From contig OY970236.1 in the NCBI GenBank assembly GCA_963714155.1, positions 2,170,001 through 2,234,000 on the forward strand: DNA of 64,000 nucleotides, given 5' to 3'. Of this stretch, positions 1-8,022 are shown piece by piece. The notes beneath the pieces were generated by a model. That model searched no databases and was not told the DNA's origin. It saw only the letters and a list, made by a program, of their open reading frames with translations. The first letter of the stretch is position 1; each line of letters opens with the position of its first letter. The translations under genes were made by a program, and so were the position numbers. Source of the DNA: VRUE01 sp963714155. GTDB taxonomy: Bacteria; Actinomycetota; Thermoleophilia; Solirubrobacterales; 70-9.

Positions 1-274
1 GCAGGCGCATGGTTGCGGCGATCTCGAGGTCGCGACCGAGCACGGGCGTGCGGTAGGAGCACTCCTTCGTCGCTTTGCCGATCGTAATCGTGAAGCCGCC
101 ATCGCTGCCGCCGCGAGCACAGCGTTCGCCGGAGAGCTTGGTCACCTGGGCCAGCTGCCCTTTGTTCTCCATCGTGTTGCGGTAGACGCCGATCAAGGCC
201 GCCCCCGCGCTCGTGGCAAAGGCCAGCAGGCAGGTAAGCAGCAGGGCGAAAACGGCTGTACGAAGCAGCTTCAT
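1..274 (-). CDS. Secreted protein of unknown function (N-terminal part only)
   Basis: The gene runs off the left edge of the window, so only about 91 codons are visible. It starts at an ATG (274-272) and opens with a clear signal peptide: Lys/Arg at positions 3 and 5, then a hydrophobic Ala/Leu-rich stretch to about residue 28 ending in TSAGA. The exported part begins with a VYRNTMENKGQ stretch and contains two cysteines about 24 residues apart (ERCARGG and KECSYR) that could form a disulphide. It is transcribed away from ecm. I do not recognise the family. Confidence 0.6.
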   Translation of the reverse strand, partial: MKLLRTAVFALLLTCLLAFATSAGAALIGVYRNTMENKGQLAQVTKLSGERCARGGSDGGFTITIGKATKECSYRTPVLGRDLEIAATMRL

Positions 275-324
275 GGTTCGCAGCCTAAACACAGCCTGGC
301 CGGAAAGATGCGGCCCGGGAGGCA

Positions 325-2361
325 GTGAACGGCGTATTTCGGCCCGAGCCAAATATCATTGAGCAGGTGAGCGAGCACCGACTTCCCCAGCCCGACCGCC
401 CCTGGGTGATGCGCACCTACGCCGGGCACTCCGATGCCAAGCGCTCCAACGAGCTCTACCGCGGCAACCTCGCCAAGGGCCAGACTGGGCTCTCGGTTGC
501 CTTCGACCTGCCGACGCAGACGGGCTATGACCCGGACCACGTCCTCGCCCGCGGCGAGGTCGGCAAGGTCGGCGTCTCGGTCGCCCACAAGGGCGACATG
601 CACCAGCTCTTCGACGGCATCCCGCTCGACGAGATGAACACCTCGATGACGATCAACGCGACCGCGGCCTGGCTGCTCGGGCTCTACATCACGGTTGCCG
701 AGGAGAACGGGGTCGAGCGCTCGGCGCTGAAGGGCACGACCCAGAACGACATCATCAAGGAGTACCTCTCGCGCGGCACCTACGCCTTCCCGCCGGAGCC
801 CTCGATGCGGCTGATCGCCGACATGGTCGCCTTCACCGTCAACGAGGTGCCGAGCTGGAACCCGACCAACATCTGCAGCTACCACCTGCAGGAGGCCGGG
901 GCGACGCCGGTGCAGGAGATCGCCTACGCGCTCTCGACCGGGATCGCCGTGCTCGACGAGGTCAAGGCGCGCGGCCAGGTCGCCGACGCCGACTTTCCCA
1001 AGGTCTTCGGCCGCATCTCCTTCTTCGTCAACGCCGGCATCCGCCTGGTCGAGGAGATCGGCAAGCTGCGCGCGATGGGCCGGCTCTGGAACGAGATCGG
1101 CCGCGAGCGCTACGGCGTCACTGACGAGAAGATGCTGCGCTTCCGCTACGGCGTCCAGGTCAACAGCCTCGGCCTGACCGAGGCCCAGCCGGAGAACAAC
1201 ATCCAGCGCATCGTGCTCGAGGCGCTGGCGGTGACGCTGAGCCGCGACGCCCGCGCCCGCGCCCTGCAGCTGCCGGCCTGGAACGAGGCGATGGGCCTCC
1301 CCCGCCCCTGGGACCAGCAGTGGAGCCTGCGCATCCAGCAGGTCCTGGCCAACGAGACCGACCTGCTCGAGTACCCCGACATCTTCGAGGGCTCGGTGGT
1401 GATGGACGGCCTGGTCGAGGAGCTGATCGAAGGCGCCCGCGCCGAGATGGCCGTGGTCACCGAGCACGGTGGCGCCGTCGCCGCCGTCCCCTACATGAAG
1501 GCCCGCCTGGTCGAGTCGCATCGCGAGCGGGTGGCGCGGATCGAGGCCGGCGAGCAGAAGGTGATCGGCCAGAACAGCTACACCGAGAGCGAGGACTCAC
1601 CGCTGACCGCGGGCGCCGACGGCGGCATCCTCACCCCGGACCCCGAGGTCGAGCGCGAGCGGGTCGAGGCATTGGAGGCCTGGAAGGCGGAGCGCAACGA
1701 GGACGCCGTGCAGGCTGCCCTGGCAGAGCTCGGCCGCGTTGCCGCCGACGACGGCCAGAACATCATGCCGGCGACGATCGCCGCCGCCAAGGCCGGCGCG
1801 ACCACCGGCGAGTGGGCCGAAGTGCTGCGCGAGGCCTTCGGCGCTTACCGCGGCCCGACCGGCGTCAGCGGCGCCGCCCCGGCCGCCGATCGCGAGCAGC
1901 TGGAGGCGATCCGCGCCAGGGTCGACGAGGTCTCCGAGCAGATCGGCCACCGGATCAAGATCCTGGTCGGCAAGCCCGGCCTCGACGGGCACTCCAACGG
2001 CTCCGAGCAGATCGCCCTGCGCGCCCGCGACGCCGGCATGGAGGTGATCTACCAGGGCATCCGCCTCACCCCCGAGGAGATCGCCGAGTCCGCCCTGCAG
2101 GAGGACGTCGACGTGATCGGCCTCTCGATCCTCTCCGGCTCCCACCTCGAGCTCGTGCCCGAGGTCGTGCGCCGCCTGCGCGACGAGCAGGTCGATGCGC
2201 CCGTGGTCGCCGGCGGCATCATCCCTCCGGCCGACGCCAAGCGCCTGCGCGAGGCCGGCGTCGACGGCGTCTACACGCCGAAGGACTTCGACATCAACAA
2301 GATCATGGGCGAGATCGTCGACCTCGTCGCCCAGCGCGCCGGCTCCCCCACCGCCGCCTGA
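325..2361 (+). CDS. ecm: Ethylmalonyl-CoA mutase (MeaA-type, B12-dependent)
   Basis: This 678-residue protein belongs to the coenzyme B12-dependent acyl-CoA mutases. Residues about 30-500 form the mutase barrel (RTYAGHSDAKRSNELYR, GLSVAFDLPTQTGYD). Residues about 540-670 form the cobalamin domain, with the DxHxxG motif in KPGLDGHSNG and a later SILSGSH. The spellings NTSMTINATAAWLL and SLGLTEAQPENN match the MeaA/Ecm branch rather than ordinary methylmalonyl-CoA mutase. That branch converts ethylmalonyl-CoA to methylsuccinyl-CoA in the ethylmalonyl-CoA pathway. The start is GTG with a GGGAGG Shine-Dalgarno about 2 nt upstream. Candidate genes for the next pathway steps (MaoC hydratase, acyl-CoA dehydrogenase, malyl-CoA lyase) follow within 14 kb. 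A divergent methylmalonyl-CoA mutase is less likely. Confidence 0.88.
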   Translation: MNGVFRPEPNIIEQVSEHRLPQPDRPWVMRTYAGHSDAKRSNELYRGNLAKGQTGLSVAFDLPTQTGYDPDHVLARGEVGKVGVSVAHKGDMHQLFDGIPLDEMNTSMTINATAAWLLGLYITVAEENGVERSALKGTTQNDIIKEYLSRGTYAFPPEPSMRLIADMVAFTVNEVPSWNPTNICSYHLQEAGATPVQEIAYALSTGIAVLDEVKARGQVADADFPKVFGRISFFVNAGIRLVEEIGKLRAMGRLWNEIGRERYGVTDEKMLRFRYGVQVNSLGLTEAQPENNIQRIVLEALAVTLSRDARARALQLPAWNEAMGLPRPWDQQWSLRIQQVLANETDLLEYPDIFEGSVVMDGLVEELIEGARAEMAVVTEHGGAVAAVPYMKARLVESHRERVARIEAGEQKVIGQNSYTESEDSPLTAGADGGILTPDPEVERERVEALEAWKAERNEDAVQAALAELGRVAADDGQNIMPATIAAAKAGATTGEWAEVLREAFGAYRGPTGVSGAAPAADREQLEAIRARVDEVSEQIGHRIKILVGKPGLDGHSNGSEQIALRARDAGMEVIYQGIRLTPEEIAESALQEDVDVIGLSILSGSHLELVPEVVRRLRDEQVDAPVVAGGIIPPADAKRLREAGVDGVYTPKDFDINKIMGEIVDLVAQRAGSPTAA

Positions 2362-2394
2362 GCGGCGGCGACCGCGACGCGCGACAATGGGAGC

Positions 2395-2961
2395 ATGAGC
2401 GCGCTCAACGGGGACCGCTCGGCCTGGCTGCGCTGCTATCGCTGCTGGTCCCAGAACCTCGAGATCCAGATCCACTACGACGCGATCCGCCGGGTCGAGC
2501 CCGGCAGCGGCATCCTCGCCGAGGGCATCGACGAGGTCCAGGAGGCGCTGGTCCAGTGCGTCGACTGCATGCACGACCAGCCGCACCTGACCTTCCAGGA
2601 CAACCAGGTGGTGCCGATCGAGGATCGCTGGGAACGGATGGTTGCCGGCACCCCCTGGGTCGCCTCCTGCACGGTGCGCGTCGACCAGGATCGGATTGAG
2701 AACTGCTCGGGGCCCGAAGCCGCCGAGTTCCTCACCTACGGCGCCTTCGGCGACCCCGGCGTGCGCGAGTTCTTCACCCACGTCCGCTTCCACAAGCACG
2801 ACGACGACCAGGTCGTCGTCCACGCCCTGGTCGAGCTCTACGCCCGCTCCGCCGAAGAGGCCACCGACGTGCTCGAAGAGGCCGCCCAGGGCATGCTCGA
2901 GATCACCTCGCTGGCCGAGGAGTCCCGCCCCCCCGCCCACGCCAGCGACGAGGCTCACTGA
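2395..2961 (+). CDS. Hypothetical protein with an N-terminal two-CxxC zinc-ribbon-like segment
   Basis: The protein has 188 residues and starts 33 nt after ecm, so it is probably in the same transcript. Two CxxC pairs, CYRC (about residue 14) and CVDC (about residue 57), are spaced like a zinc ribbon. The rest is acidic and carries no signal peptide or membrane segment. The region YGAFGDPGVREFFTHVRFHKHDDD is rich in His and Asp. The family is not recognised. Tight coupling to the following methyltransferase-like gene (1 nt between stop and TTG) suggests the two work together. Confidence 0.7.
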   Translation: MSALNGDRSAWLRCYRCWSQNLEIQIHYDAIRRVEPGSGILAEGIDEVQEALVQCVDCMHDQPHLTFQDNQVVPIEDRWERMVAGTPWVASCTVRVDQDRIENCSGPEAAEFLTYGAFGDPGVREFFTHVRFHKHDDDQVVVHALVELYARSAEEATDVLEEAAQGMLEITSLAEESRPPAHASDEAH

Positions 2962-2962
2962 G

Positions 2963-3910
2963 TTGAGCGGACAACTGACGCGCCGCCTGCTCAGCGGCCT
3001 GCTCACCTTCGTGCCCGGTGGCCGGGCATTGACCGAGCGGGCGACTGGCGGCGCCGGCGACGCCGCCTACTGTTACTGGGTCTGGCTCCACCATCTGGTC
3101 CTGGCCAGGCGTCACGGCCTGGCGGGAGAACTCGACGCGGTCGCCGAGCTGGGGCCGGGCGACTCGCTCGGCACCGCCCTGGCGGCGCTGCTCAGCGGCG
3201 TCGATCGCTACTACGCCTTCGACATCATCTCCTACGCCAACGCCGAGATGAACCTGCGCATCCTCGACCAGCTGGTCGAGCTGTACGAGGCCCGCACGGC
3301 GCCATCCAAGGGTTCGCGCAACTCGGGGATCGTCAGCCTCCACGAGTTCCCGCGCGAGGAGGTCAGCGAGGCGGAGTTGAGCCGCACGCTCGCGCCCGAG
3401 CGCATCGAGGCCCTACGCGCGGCCGTGAAGGAACCCGGCACTGCTCAGAACGGGGTTTGGCTCTCCTACGAGCCGGACTGGCTGGGAACGCGGGCGGCGC
3501 CGCACGAGCAGGCGAAGCTGCTGATCTCGCAGGCGGTACTGGAGCACGTCGACGACCTGCCGGGCGCCTACGCCGCGATGCACAACTGGCTGCCGGCGGG
3601 CGGGATGATCTCGCACGAGATCGACTTCCGCTCACACGACTTCGCCGCCGACTGGAACGGCCACTGGACCTTCTCCGACGCGACCTGGAGCCTGATCCGG
3701 GGCCGGCGCCGCTACGCGATCAACCGCGAGCCGCTCTCCACCCACCTGCGCTTGATCGAGCAGGCCGGCTTCCGGGTCGTCTACGTCAAACGCCTGAGCA
3801 AGCCCTCGGCAATCAGCCAGGAGCAGCTGGCACCGCGCTTCCGCGAGATGCCCGAGGAGGACCTGACGACCTCGACCGCGCTGGTCCAAGCGGTCAAGGA
3901 CCCGGCGTAA
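2963..3910 (+). CDS. Class I SAM-dependent methyltransferase-like protein
   Basis: The 315-residue protein has a motif-I-like ELGPGDSLGTALAAL at about residue 70, followed by an acidic strand end (YYAFDIISY), as in Rossmann-fold methyltransferases. AVLEHVDDLPGAYAAMHNWL later resembles the 'xxLEHxxD...L...xxxLKPGG' region. The substrate is unknown. The start is probably TTG at 2963, one base after the previous stop, which fits translational coupling; a GTG lies further in. It may act with the upstream CxxC protein. Some residues of the SAM-binding loop differ from the consensus, so activity is not certain. Confidence 0.7.
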   Translation: MSGQLTRRLLSGLLTFVPGGRALTERATGGAGDAAYCYWVWLHHLVLARRHGLAGELDAVAELGPGDSLGTALAALLSGVDRYYAFDIISYANAEMNLRILDQLVELYEARTAPSKGSRNSGIVSLHEFPREEVSEAELSRTLAPERIEALRAAVKEPGTAQNGVWLSYEPDWLGTRAAPHEQAKLLISQAVLEHVDDLPGAYAAMHNWLPAGGMISHEIDFRSHDFAADWNGHWTFSDATWSLIRGRRRYAINREPLSTHLRLIEQAGFRVVYVKRLSKPSAISQEQLAPRFREMPEEDLTTSTALVQAVKDPA

Positions 3911-3935
3911 GCCCGCCGGGCCCCGACTCGGGGTC

Positions 3936-4481
3936 CTACTCGACGTCGCCCTCGGCCTTGGGGGCCTCGCCGGGGTTCTTCCGCGGCACCAGCACCAAAC
4001 GCTTGAACTCGGCGACGAGGACGCCGTCCTGGTTGAGGACGCGGGTGTGGACCTTGACCACGCCGCGGTCGGGCTTCGATTTCGAGGGCTTGACCTCGAG
4101 CACCTCGGTCTCGCAGAAGAGGGTGTCGCCGTGGAAGACCGGGTTGGGGTGGCTGAGGTCTTCGGTCGCCAGGTTGGCGATCGCCTTGCCGGATACGTCG
4201 GAGACCGACATGCCGAGGGCGAGCGAGTAGACGAGCGGGCCGACGACGACATTTTGGCCCTGCTGGGAACCTGCTGCGTAGACGTCGTTGAGGTGCAGCG
4301 GGTGGTGGTTCATCGTGATCAGGCAGAAGAGGTGGTCGTCGGACTCGGTCACCGTCTTGGCCGGCCAGTGCTTGTAGATCGCGCCGACCTCGAACTCCTC
4401 GAGGTAGCGGCCGTAGGCGTGCGCGCCGGACGCCTCGCGCTCAGCCTGGTCGGTGGTCAGCTCGTAGCTCTGCTCGCTCAT
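3936..4481 (-). CDS. MaoC-family (R)-hydratase, probable mesaconyl-CoA hydratase
   Basis: This is a 181-residue single hot-dog protein of the MaoC/hydratase-2 type. The active-site region reads LITMNHHPLHLNDVYA, corresponding to the usual D-x-N-P-x-H hydratase motif but with NHHPLH, and is followed by a glycine/valine-rich helix. GDTLFCETEVLEV is typical of the second half of the fold. AGGAGA lies just upstream of the ATG (4481). With ecm, an acyl-CoA dehydrogenase and a malyl-CoA-lyase-like gene nearby, the likely reaction is hydration of mesaconyl-CoA to beta-methylmalyl-CoA. That assignment rests on context; the hot-dog fold is the firm part. Confidence 0.78.
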   Translation of the reverse strand: MSEQSYELTTDQAEREASGAHAYGRYLEEFEVGAIYKHWPAKTVTESDDHLFCLITMNHHPLHLNDVYAAGSQQGQNVVVGPLVYSLALGMSVSDVSGKAIANLATEDLSHPNPVFHGDTLFCETEVLEVKPSKSKPDRGVVKVHTRVLNQDGVLVAEFKRLVLVPRKNPGEAPKAEGDVE

Positions 4482-4552
4482 CTTCTCCTGGATCTCCTTG
4501 GGGTTGGACGGCGCGGGATGCTATCCGCGTGCCGGACTTCGGGGTGGCGCGC

Positions 4553-4915
4553 TCAGTGGGCCTTTTTGAGCCGGGCGCGTTCCTCGTGGCGTTCGACGAC
4601 CTGGGCGATCAGCTTCTTCACGTTGGAGTCGCCGGTGGCCTTGATGTGGCCGGTCTCATACGCCTTGCGATAGCTCTTTGCGGTTCCGTTCTCGGCCAGC
4701 TCGTTGAACTGGGGACGGTCGATCTGGACCAGCACCCGCTCGTCCTGGGAGAGGTCCTTCTTGATGATCGGGCCGGGGACCTCGACCCGGTAGAGCTGGA
4801 TGTCGTGTTTGGCCTTCAGTTCCAGGCCGAAGACGAGTTTCAGCTTCTGCAGCGCCGGAACCTCGGCCTGGAAGCGCTCGACGGCGAGTTTGATCAGATC
4901 TGGAGTCGATGCCAT
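4553..4915 (-). CDS. Small cytosolic protein, possibly SCP2-like
   Basis: The protein has 120 residues and starts at the ATG at 4915; an upstream in-frame ATG would overlap the kinase gene and add a low-quality N-terminus. It has no signal peptide. The pattern 'IKATGDSNVKKLIAQVVERHEE' near the C-terminus and a central beta-rich stretch resemble the end of sterol-carrier-protein-2 domains. That resemblance is weak. It lies upstream of the MaoC gene on the same strand with a 71-nt gap and may be co-transcribed. It is divergent from the kinase, with only 46 nt between starts. Confidence 0.65.
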   Translation of the reverse strand: MASTPDLIKLAVERFQAEVPALQKLKLVFGLELKAKHDIQLYRVEVPGPIIKKDLSQDERVLVQIDRPQFNELAENGTAKSYRKAYETGHIKATGDSNVKKLIAQVVERHEERARLKKAH

Positions 4916-4961
4916 CGGACGCGATGCTAGCCGAGAGGGCCGAGCGCCTACGCTTTGCCCG

Positions 4962-5840
4962 ATGGGCGAGTACGCGAGCTGGGGATTCGAGGAAGGCGAG
5001 GAGATCGCACCGGGGCGGGCGGTGCTGAAGACGCTCGGCGGCGGCAACCGCTACGAGGCCTGCCTGGTCTGGGACGACTCCCTCTTCGCTCTCGCGGTGG
5101 CAAAGGTCCTGCGACCCGACCAGGTCGAGGATGAGAAGGCGCTGCGCGACCTCGGCCGCGAGGTCGAGGTCCTGGAATCGCTGGCGCACCCCTCGTTGGT
5201 GCGCTGCTTCGATGCCGTGCTCGGCGGTTCCCACCCGCACGTCCTGATCGAGCACCTCGAGGGGCCCTCGCTGCGGCGCTTGATCAAGCGCGACGGGGCG
5301 ATCGCCCTCACCCAGCTGCTGCCGCTCGCCGCCCACGTTGCGGGAGCACTGCAATACATGGCGCAGAACGGCTACGTGCACCTCGACGTCAAGCCCGACA
5401 ACATCATCATGGGGGTCCCTCCCCGCCTGATCGATCTCAGCATCGCCCGCAGCCTCGAGCGCGCGGCGAAGACCGAGGGGCCGATCGGCACCGACCCCTA
5501 CATGCCACCGGAGCAGTGTGAGCCGGGCCACGGCGCGATCGGCCCCGCTGCCGATTCCTGGGGCCTGGGCGCGACGCTCTTTCACGCCCTCGCCGGCGAA
5601 AAGCCCTTCCTGACGGGCAGCGGGCAGGGGGGAATCGAGCGCTTCCCGCAGCTCGGCGAACCTCCGGGCGAGCTTCCCGCGCAGGCCCCCGACGCCCTCA
5701 AGGCCCTGATCGGCGAGCTGCTCGACCCCGATCCAAGCCGCCGCCCCAGCTGCGGCGAAGCGGTGCAGCGGCTCGAGCCGCTGCTTGCCGAGCTGCCGCG
5801 CAAGGTGAAGCTGACCCGCCGCGGCGCGATCGGCGTCTGA
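4962..5840 (+). CDS. Cytosolic Ser/Thr protein kinase with a DLS in place of DFG
   Basis: The 292-residue protein is essentially one kinase domain without a membrane anchor or PASTA repeats. Visible elements are a Gly-rich loop (LGGGNRYEA), the ATP lysine in ALAVAKVLRP, the catalytic loop HLDVKPDN, a metal-binding motif reading LIDLSIA (DLS instead of DFG), GTDPYMPPEQ as the APE-region equivalent, and DSWGLGATLFHAL for subdomain IX. The catalytic Asp and Asn and the metal-binding Asp are kept, so it may be active. The likely target is unknown. The next gene encodes a Thr/Asp/Gly-rich membrane-anchored protein, which could be a partner or substrate (inference only). Confidence 0.85.
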   Translation: MGEYASWGFEEGEEIAPGRAVLKTLGGGNRYEACLVWDDSLFALAVAKVLRPDQVEDEKALRDLGREVEVLESLAHPSLVRCFDAVLGGSHPHVLIEHLEGPSLRRLIKRDGAIALTQLLPLAAHVAGALQYMAQNGYVHLDVKPDNIIMGVPPRLIDLSIARSLERAAKTEGPIGTDPYMPPEQCEPGHGAIGPAADSWGLGATLFHALAGEKPFLTGSGQGGIERFPQLGEPPGELPAQAPDALKALIGELLDPDPSRRPSCGEAVQRLEPLLAELPRKVKLTRRGAIGV

Positions 5841-5868
5841 AACCGGCGCGTGATCTTCGCGCGTCGCT

Positions 5869-5902
5869 CGGGTTACTGCCCATAACGACGGGTATCTGCC
5901 CA
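5869..5902 (+). promoter_or_regulatory. Tandem GGGT-N4-GCCC direct repeat upstream of the Thr-rich membrane protein
   Basis: Two copies of CGGGT(TA/AT)CTGCCCA start at 5869 and 5889, 20 nt apart (about two helical turns), and end 22 nt before the ATG at 5924. Each copy is itself partly palindromic (GGG...CCC). The spacing suggests a binding site for a dimeric or tandem regulator. The regulator is unknown. Confidence 0.4.
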
Positions 5903-5923
5903 AACAAGCGACCAGGAGGAGCC

Positions 5924-6508
5924 ATGTCGAAACAAGCCAGAAAGACCAGTGGCGCAGTGCCCGGAGCGGCCCGCGTCTTCAGCCAGCTCGAAGTCGATGA
6001 GGCGCTGCTGCCGGCCGAGGCCTCGGCGCTGCGCCGGTCGGGAGCGCTCTTCCTGATGCTGCTCGTGCTCGGCGCTGTGCCGCTGCTGATGGCCGCCAAC
6101 GCCGCAGGGCTGATCGGCGACGCGCCCGCGGCCCTGGCCAAGGGTGGCAACAGCGGGCCCGGAGGCGGCGACGATGACGACGGCAGCAGCGGTCCCGGCG
6201 GCGGTGACGACGATGACGACACCGGCACCGGCACCCGGACTGGAACCGGCACCGGTACTCACACCCGCACGGGCGCGGCCGGCGCAACCGACGACACCAG
6301 CGCCAACGGCCATTCCACGCGCGGCACCACCAACGACAACGACACCAATACGAAACTAGGCACAGACGACACCAGCCGCAACAACCACTCCACCCGCGGC
6401 ACAACGAACGACAACGACACCCACACCGGAACCGGCACCCACACCCGAACCCAGGGTCAAACCCAGACCCGAACCCAGGGCCAGACGCAGACCCGGACAG
6501 GCTCCTAG
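5924..6508 (+). CDS. Membrane-anchored protein with a Thr/Asp/Gly-rich low-complexity tail
   Basis: The 194-residue protein starts at an ATG with a strong AGGAGGAG site 6 nt upstream. Residues about 1-40 are cytosolic (FSQLEVDEALLPAEASALRR). Residues about 41-60 form one hydrophobic segment (LFLMLLVLGAVPLLMAANAA). The remainder is low complexity: GGGDDDD blocks, TGTGT runs, two near-copies of the 'TSxNxHSTRGTTNDNDT' unit and a final TQTRTQGQ repeat. The tail would be extracellular or in the wall and resembles a flexible, acidic, possibly glycosylated or metal-binding stalk. No sorting signal is visible. It directly follows the kinase gene. The family is not recognised. Confidence 0.72.
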   Translation: MSKQARKTSGAVPGAARVFSQLEVDEALLPAEASALRRSGALFLMLLVLGAVPLLMAANAAGLIGDAPAALAKGGNSGPGGGDDDDGSSGPGGGDDDDDTGTGTRTGTGTGTHTRTGAAGATDDTSANGHSTRGTTNDNDTNTKLGTDDTSRNNHSTRGTTNDNDTHTGTGTHTRTQGQTQTRTQGQTQTRTGS

Positions 6509-6541
6509 CCAGGACCGAATTCTTGGCGGCTATCGCGGTAT

Positions 6542-6627
6542 AGGAAGGGGCCGGGAGTCCCTCTCCAGACACTCAACATCGAGCCATAGGCGAGATGTGT
6601 CTGGAGAGGGACTCCCGGCCCCTTCCT
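6542..6627. repeat. Long perfect inverted repeat between convergent genes (31-bp arms, 24-nt loop)
   Basis: Arms 6542-6572 and 6597-6627 are perfect reverse complements over 31 bp (AGGAAGGGGCCGGGAG... and its mirror). They lie between the convergent ends of the Thr-rich protein gene and the acyl-CoA dehydrogenase gene. It could act as a bidirectional terminator without a T-tract. The stem is far longer than a normal terminator. Its build (very long perfect stem, 24-nt loop) matches the hairpin at 63908-63981. Confidence 0.85.
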
Positions 6628-6642
6628 GCAGTGCGTAAGCGG

Positions 6643-7857
6643 CTAAATCTTGTGGCGCTGCAACAGCTTCTTACCGATCACCATGCGCTGGATCTCGGAA
6701 GTCCCCTCGCCGATCAACAGCAGCGGCGCATCCCGGTAGAGCCGCTCGATCTCGTACTCCTTCGAGTAGCCGTAGCCGCCGTGGATGCGGAAGCACTCCT
6801 CGACGCACTCCTTGCCGGTCTCGGAAGCGAGCAGCTTGGCCATGCCGGCCTCGAGGTCGGAGCGCACGCCGGCGTCCTTCATCCGCGCCGCCTTGCGGGT
6901 GACGAGGCGGGCGGCCTCGATCTTGGTCGCCATGTCGGCGAGCTTGAACTGGATCGCCTGGTGCTGGGCGATCGGCTTGCCGAAGGTCTTGCGCTCCTGG
7001 CTGTAGCGCAGGGCCAGCTCGAGGGCGCGCTGGGCGATGCCGACGCCGCGGGCGGCGACGTTGACCCGGCCGACCTCGAGCGCATCCATCATCTGGATGA
7101 AGCCCTCGCCGACCCCCGCCTCCTCGCCGCCGAGCACGCGCTCGGGCGGGCAGCGGTAGCCGTCGTAGACGAGCTCGGTCGACTCGACGCCCTTGTAGCC
7201 CATCTTCTTGATCTTGGGCGGCACGTTGAGGCCCTTGAAGTCACCCTCGCCGACTTCCTCCCAGGGCTTCTTCTCGGTGATGAAGCAGGTCATCCCCTTG
7301 TAAGCCGGTTCCGCCTTGGGGTCGGTCTTCATCAAGACGAAGACGACGCTGGAACCGAGGCCGTTGGTGACCCACATCTTCTGGCCGTTGAGCTCCCAGT
7401 TGCCGTCCTCGCCCTTCTTGGCCGTCGACTTGATGCCCTGCACGTCGGAGCCGACCTCGGGCTCGGAGAGCGAGAAGGCGGCGCGGATCTCGCCGGTCGC
7501 CATCTTCGGCAGGAAGTACTCCTTCTGCTCGTCGGTGCCGAACTTCATCAAGAGGTAGGAGCCGATGAAGTGGGTGTTGACGACGCCGGAGATCGAGATC
7601 CAGCCGCGCGAGAGCTCTTCGACGATCATCGCGTAGGTGGTCAGATCGAGACCCATGCCGCCGTACTCTTCGGGAATCGTCACCCCGAAGAGACCGAGCT
7701 CCTTCATTTCCTCGACGATCGGCTCCGGGTAGGAGTCCTCGTGGTCGTAGTGCTCGGCGTTGGGGATGATCTTCTCGTCGGCGAACTGGCGCACCATTTC
7801 GGTGATCGCCTGCTGCTCGTCGGTCTGCTCACGGAAGGCGGCGGTATCTACGGCCAT
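6643..7857 (-). CDS. Acyl-CoA dehydrogenase, candidate methylsuccinyl-CoA dehydrogenase
   Basis: This is a complete 404-residue acyl-CoA dehydrogenase. It has the FAD/substrate motif SLSEPEVGSD, MWVTNG, the mid-domain RKTFGKPIAQHQAIQ signature, a C-terminal RIHGGYGYSKEYEIERLYRD and the catalytic Glu in IGEGTSEIQR. AGGAGCC precedes the ATG at 7857. Proximity to ecm, the MaoC hydratase and the malyl-CoA-lyase-like gene makes methylsuccinyl-CoA a plausible substrate (oxidised to mesaconyl-CoA). By sequence alone a general short-chain or branched-chain acyl-CoA dehydrogenase cannot be excluded. Proteobacterial Mcd enzymes are longer. Confidence 0.88.
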   Translation of the reverse strand: MAVDTAAFREQTDEQQAITEMVRQFADEKIIPNAEHYDHEDSYPEPIVEEMKELGLFGVTIPEEYGGMGLDLTTYAMIVEELSRGWISISGVVNTHFIGSYLLMKFGTDEQKEYFLPKMATGEIRAAFSLSEPEVGSDVQGIKSTAKKGEDGNWELNGQKMWVTNGLGSSVVFVLMKTDPKAEPAYKGMTCFITEKKPWEEVGEGDFKGLNVPPKIKKMGYKGVESTELVYDGYRCPPERVLGGEEAGVGEGFIQMMDALEVGRVNVAARGVGIAQRALELALRYSQERKTFGKPIAQHQAIQFKLADMATKIEAARLVTRKAARMKDAGVRSDLEAGMAKLLASETGKECVEECFRIHGGYGYSKEYEIERLYRDAPLLLIGEGTSEIQRMVIGKKLLQRHKI

Positions 7858-7972
7858 GGCTCCTAGCTCGGGTCGGGTGCGGACGGGAGCGACAGGATAT
7901 CGGCGGCACGCCGCGGGACCGCGGCAGGCCCCCGGCGAGTCCGACCGCGGCAGCTAGTACATACGTCCAGAC

Positions 7973-8008
7973 TTGACAGATCTCGATCTCCCCCGAGGGC
8001 GAGATCTG
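7973..8008 (+). promoter_or_regulatory. TTGACA box overlapping a 9-bp inverted repeat upstream of the CAP gene
   Basis: TTGACA (7973-7978) is a perfect sigma-70-type -35 box. The arms CAGATCTCG (7977-7985) and CGAGATCTG (8000-8008) form an inverted repeat with a 14-nt spacer. It ends immediately upstream of the Shine-Dalgarno (GAAGGAG) of the CAP-domain gene. It could be an operator or a leader hairpin. No clear -10 box is seen at the usual spacing. Confidence 0.4.
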
Positions 8009-8022
8009 ACGAGAAGGAGACG

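Noticed and set aside
3911..3932. GGCCCCGACTCGGGGTCC as a terminator between the methyltransferase and MaoC genes
   Set aside because: The stem is short and needs a bulge. There is no T-run, so it is too weak to list as a feature.
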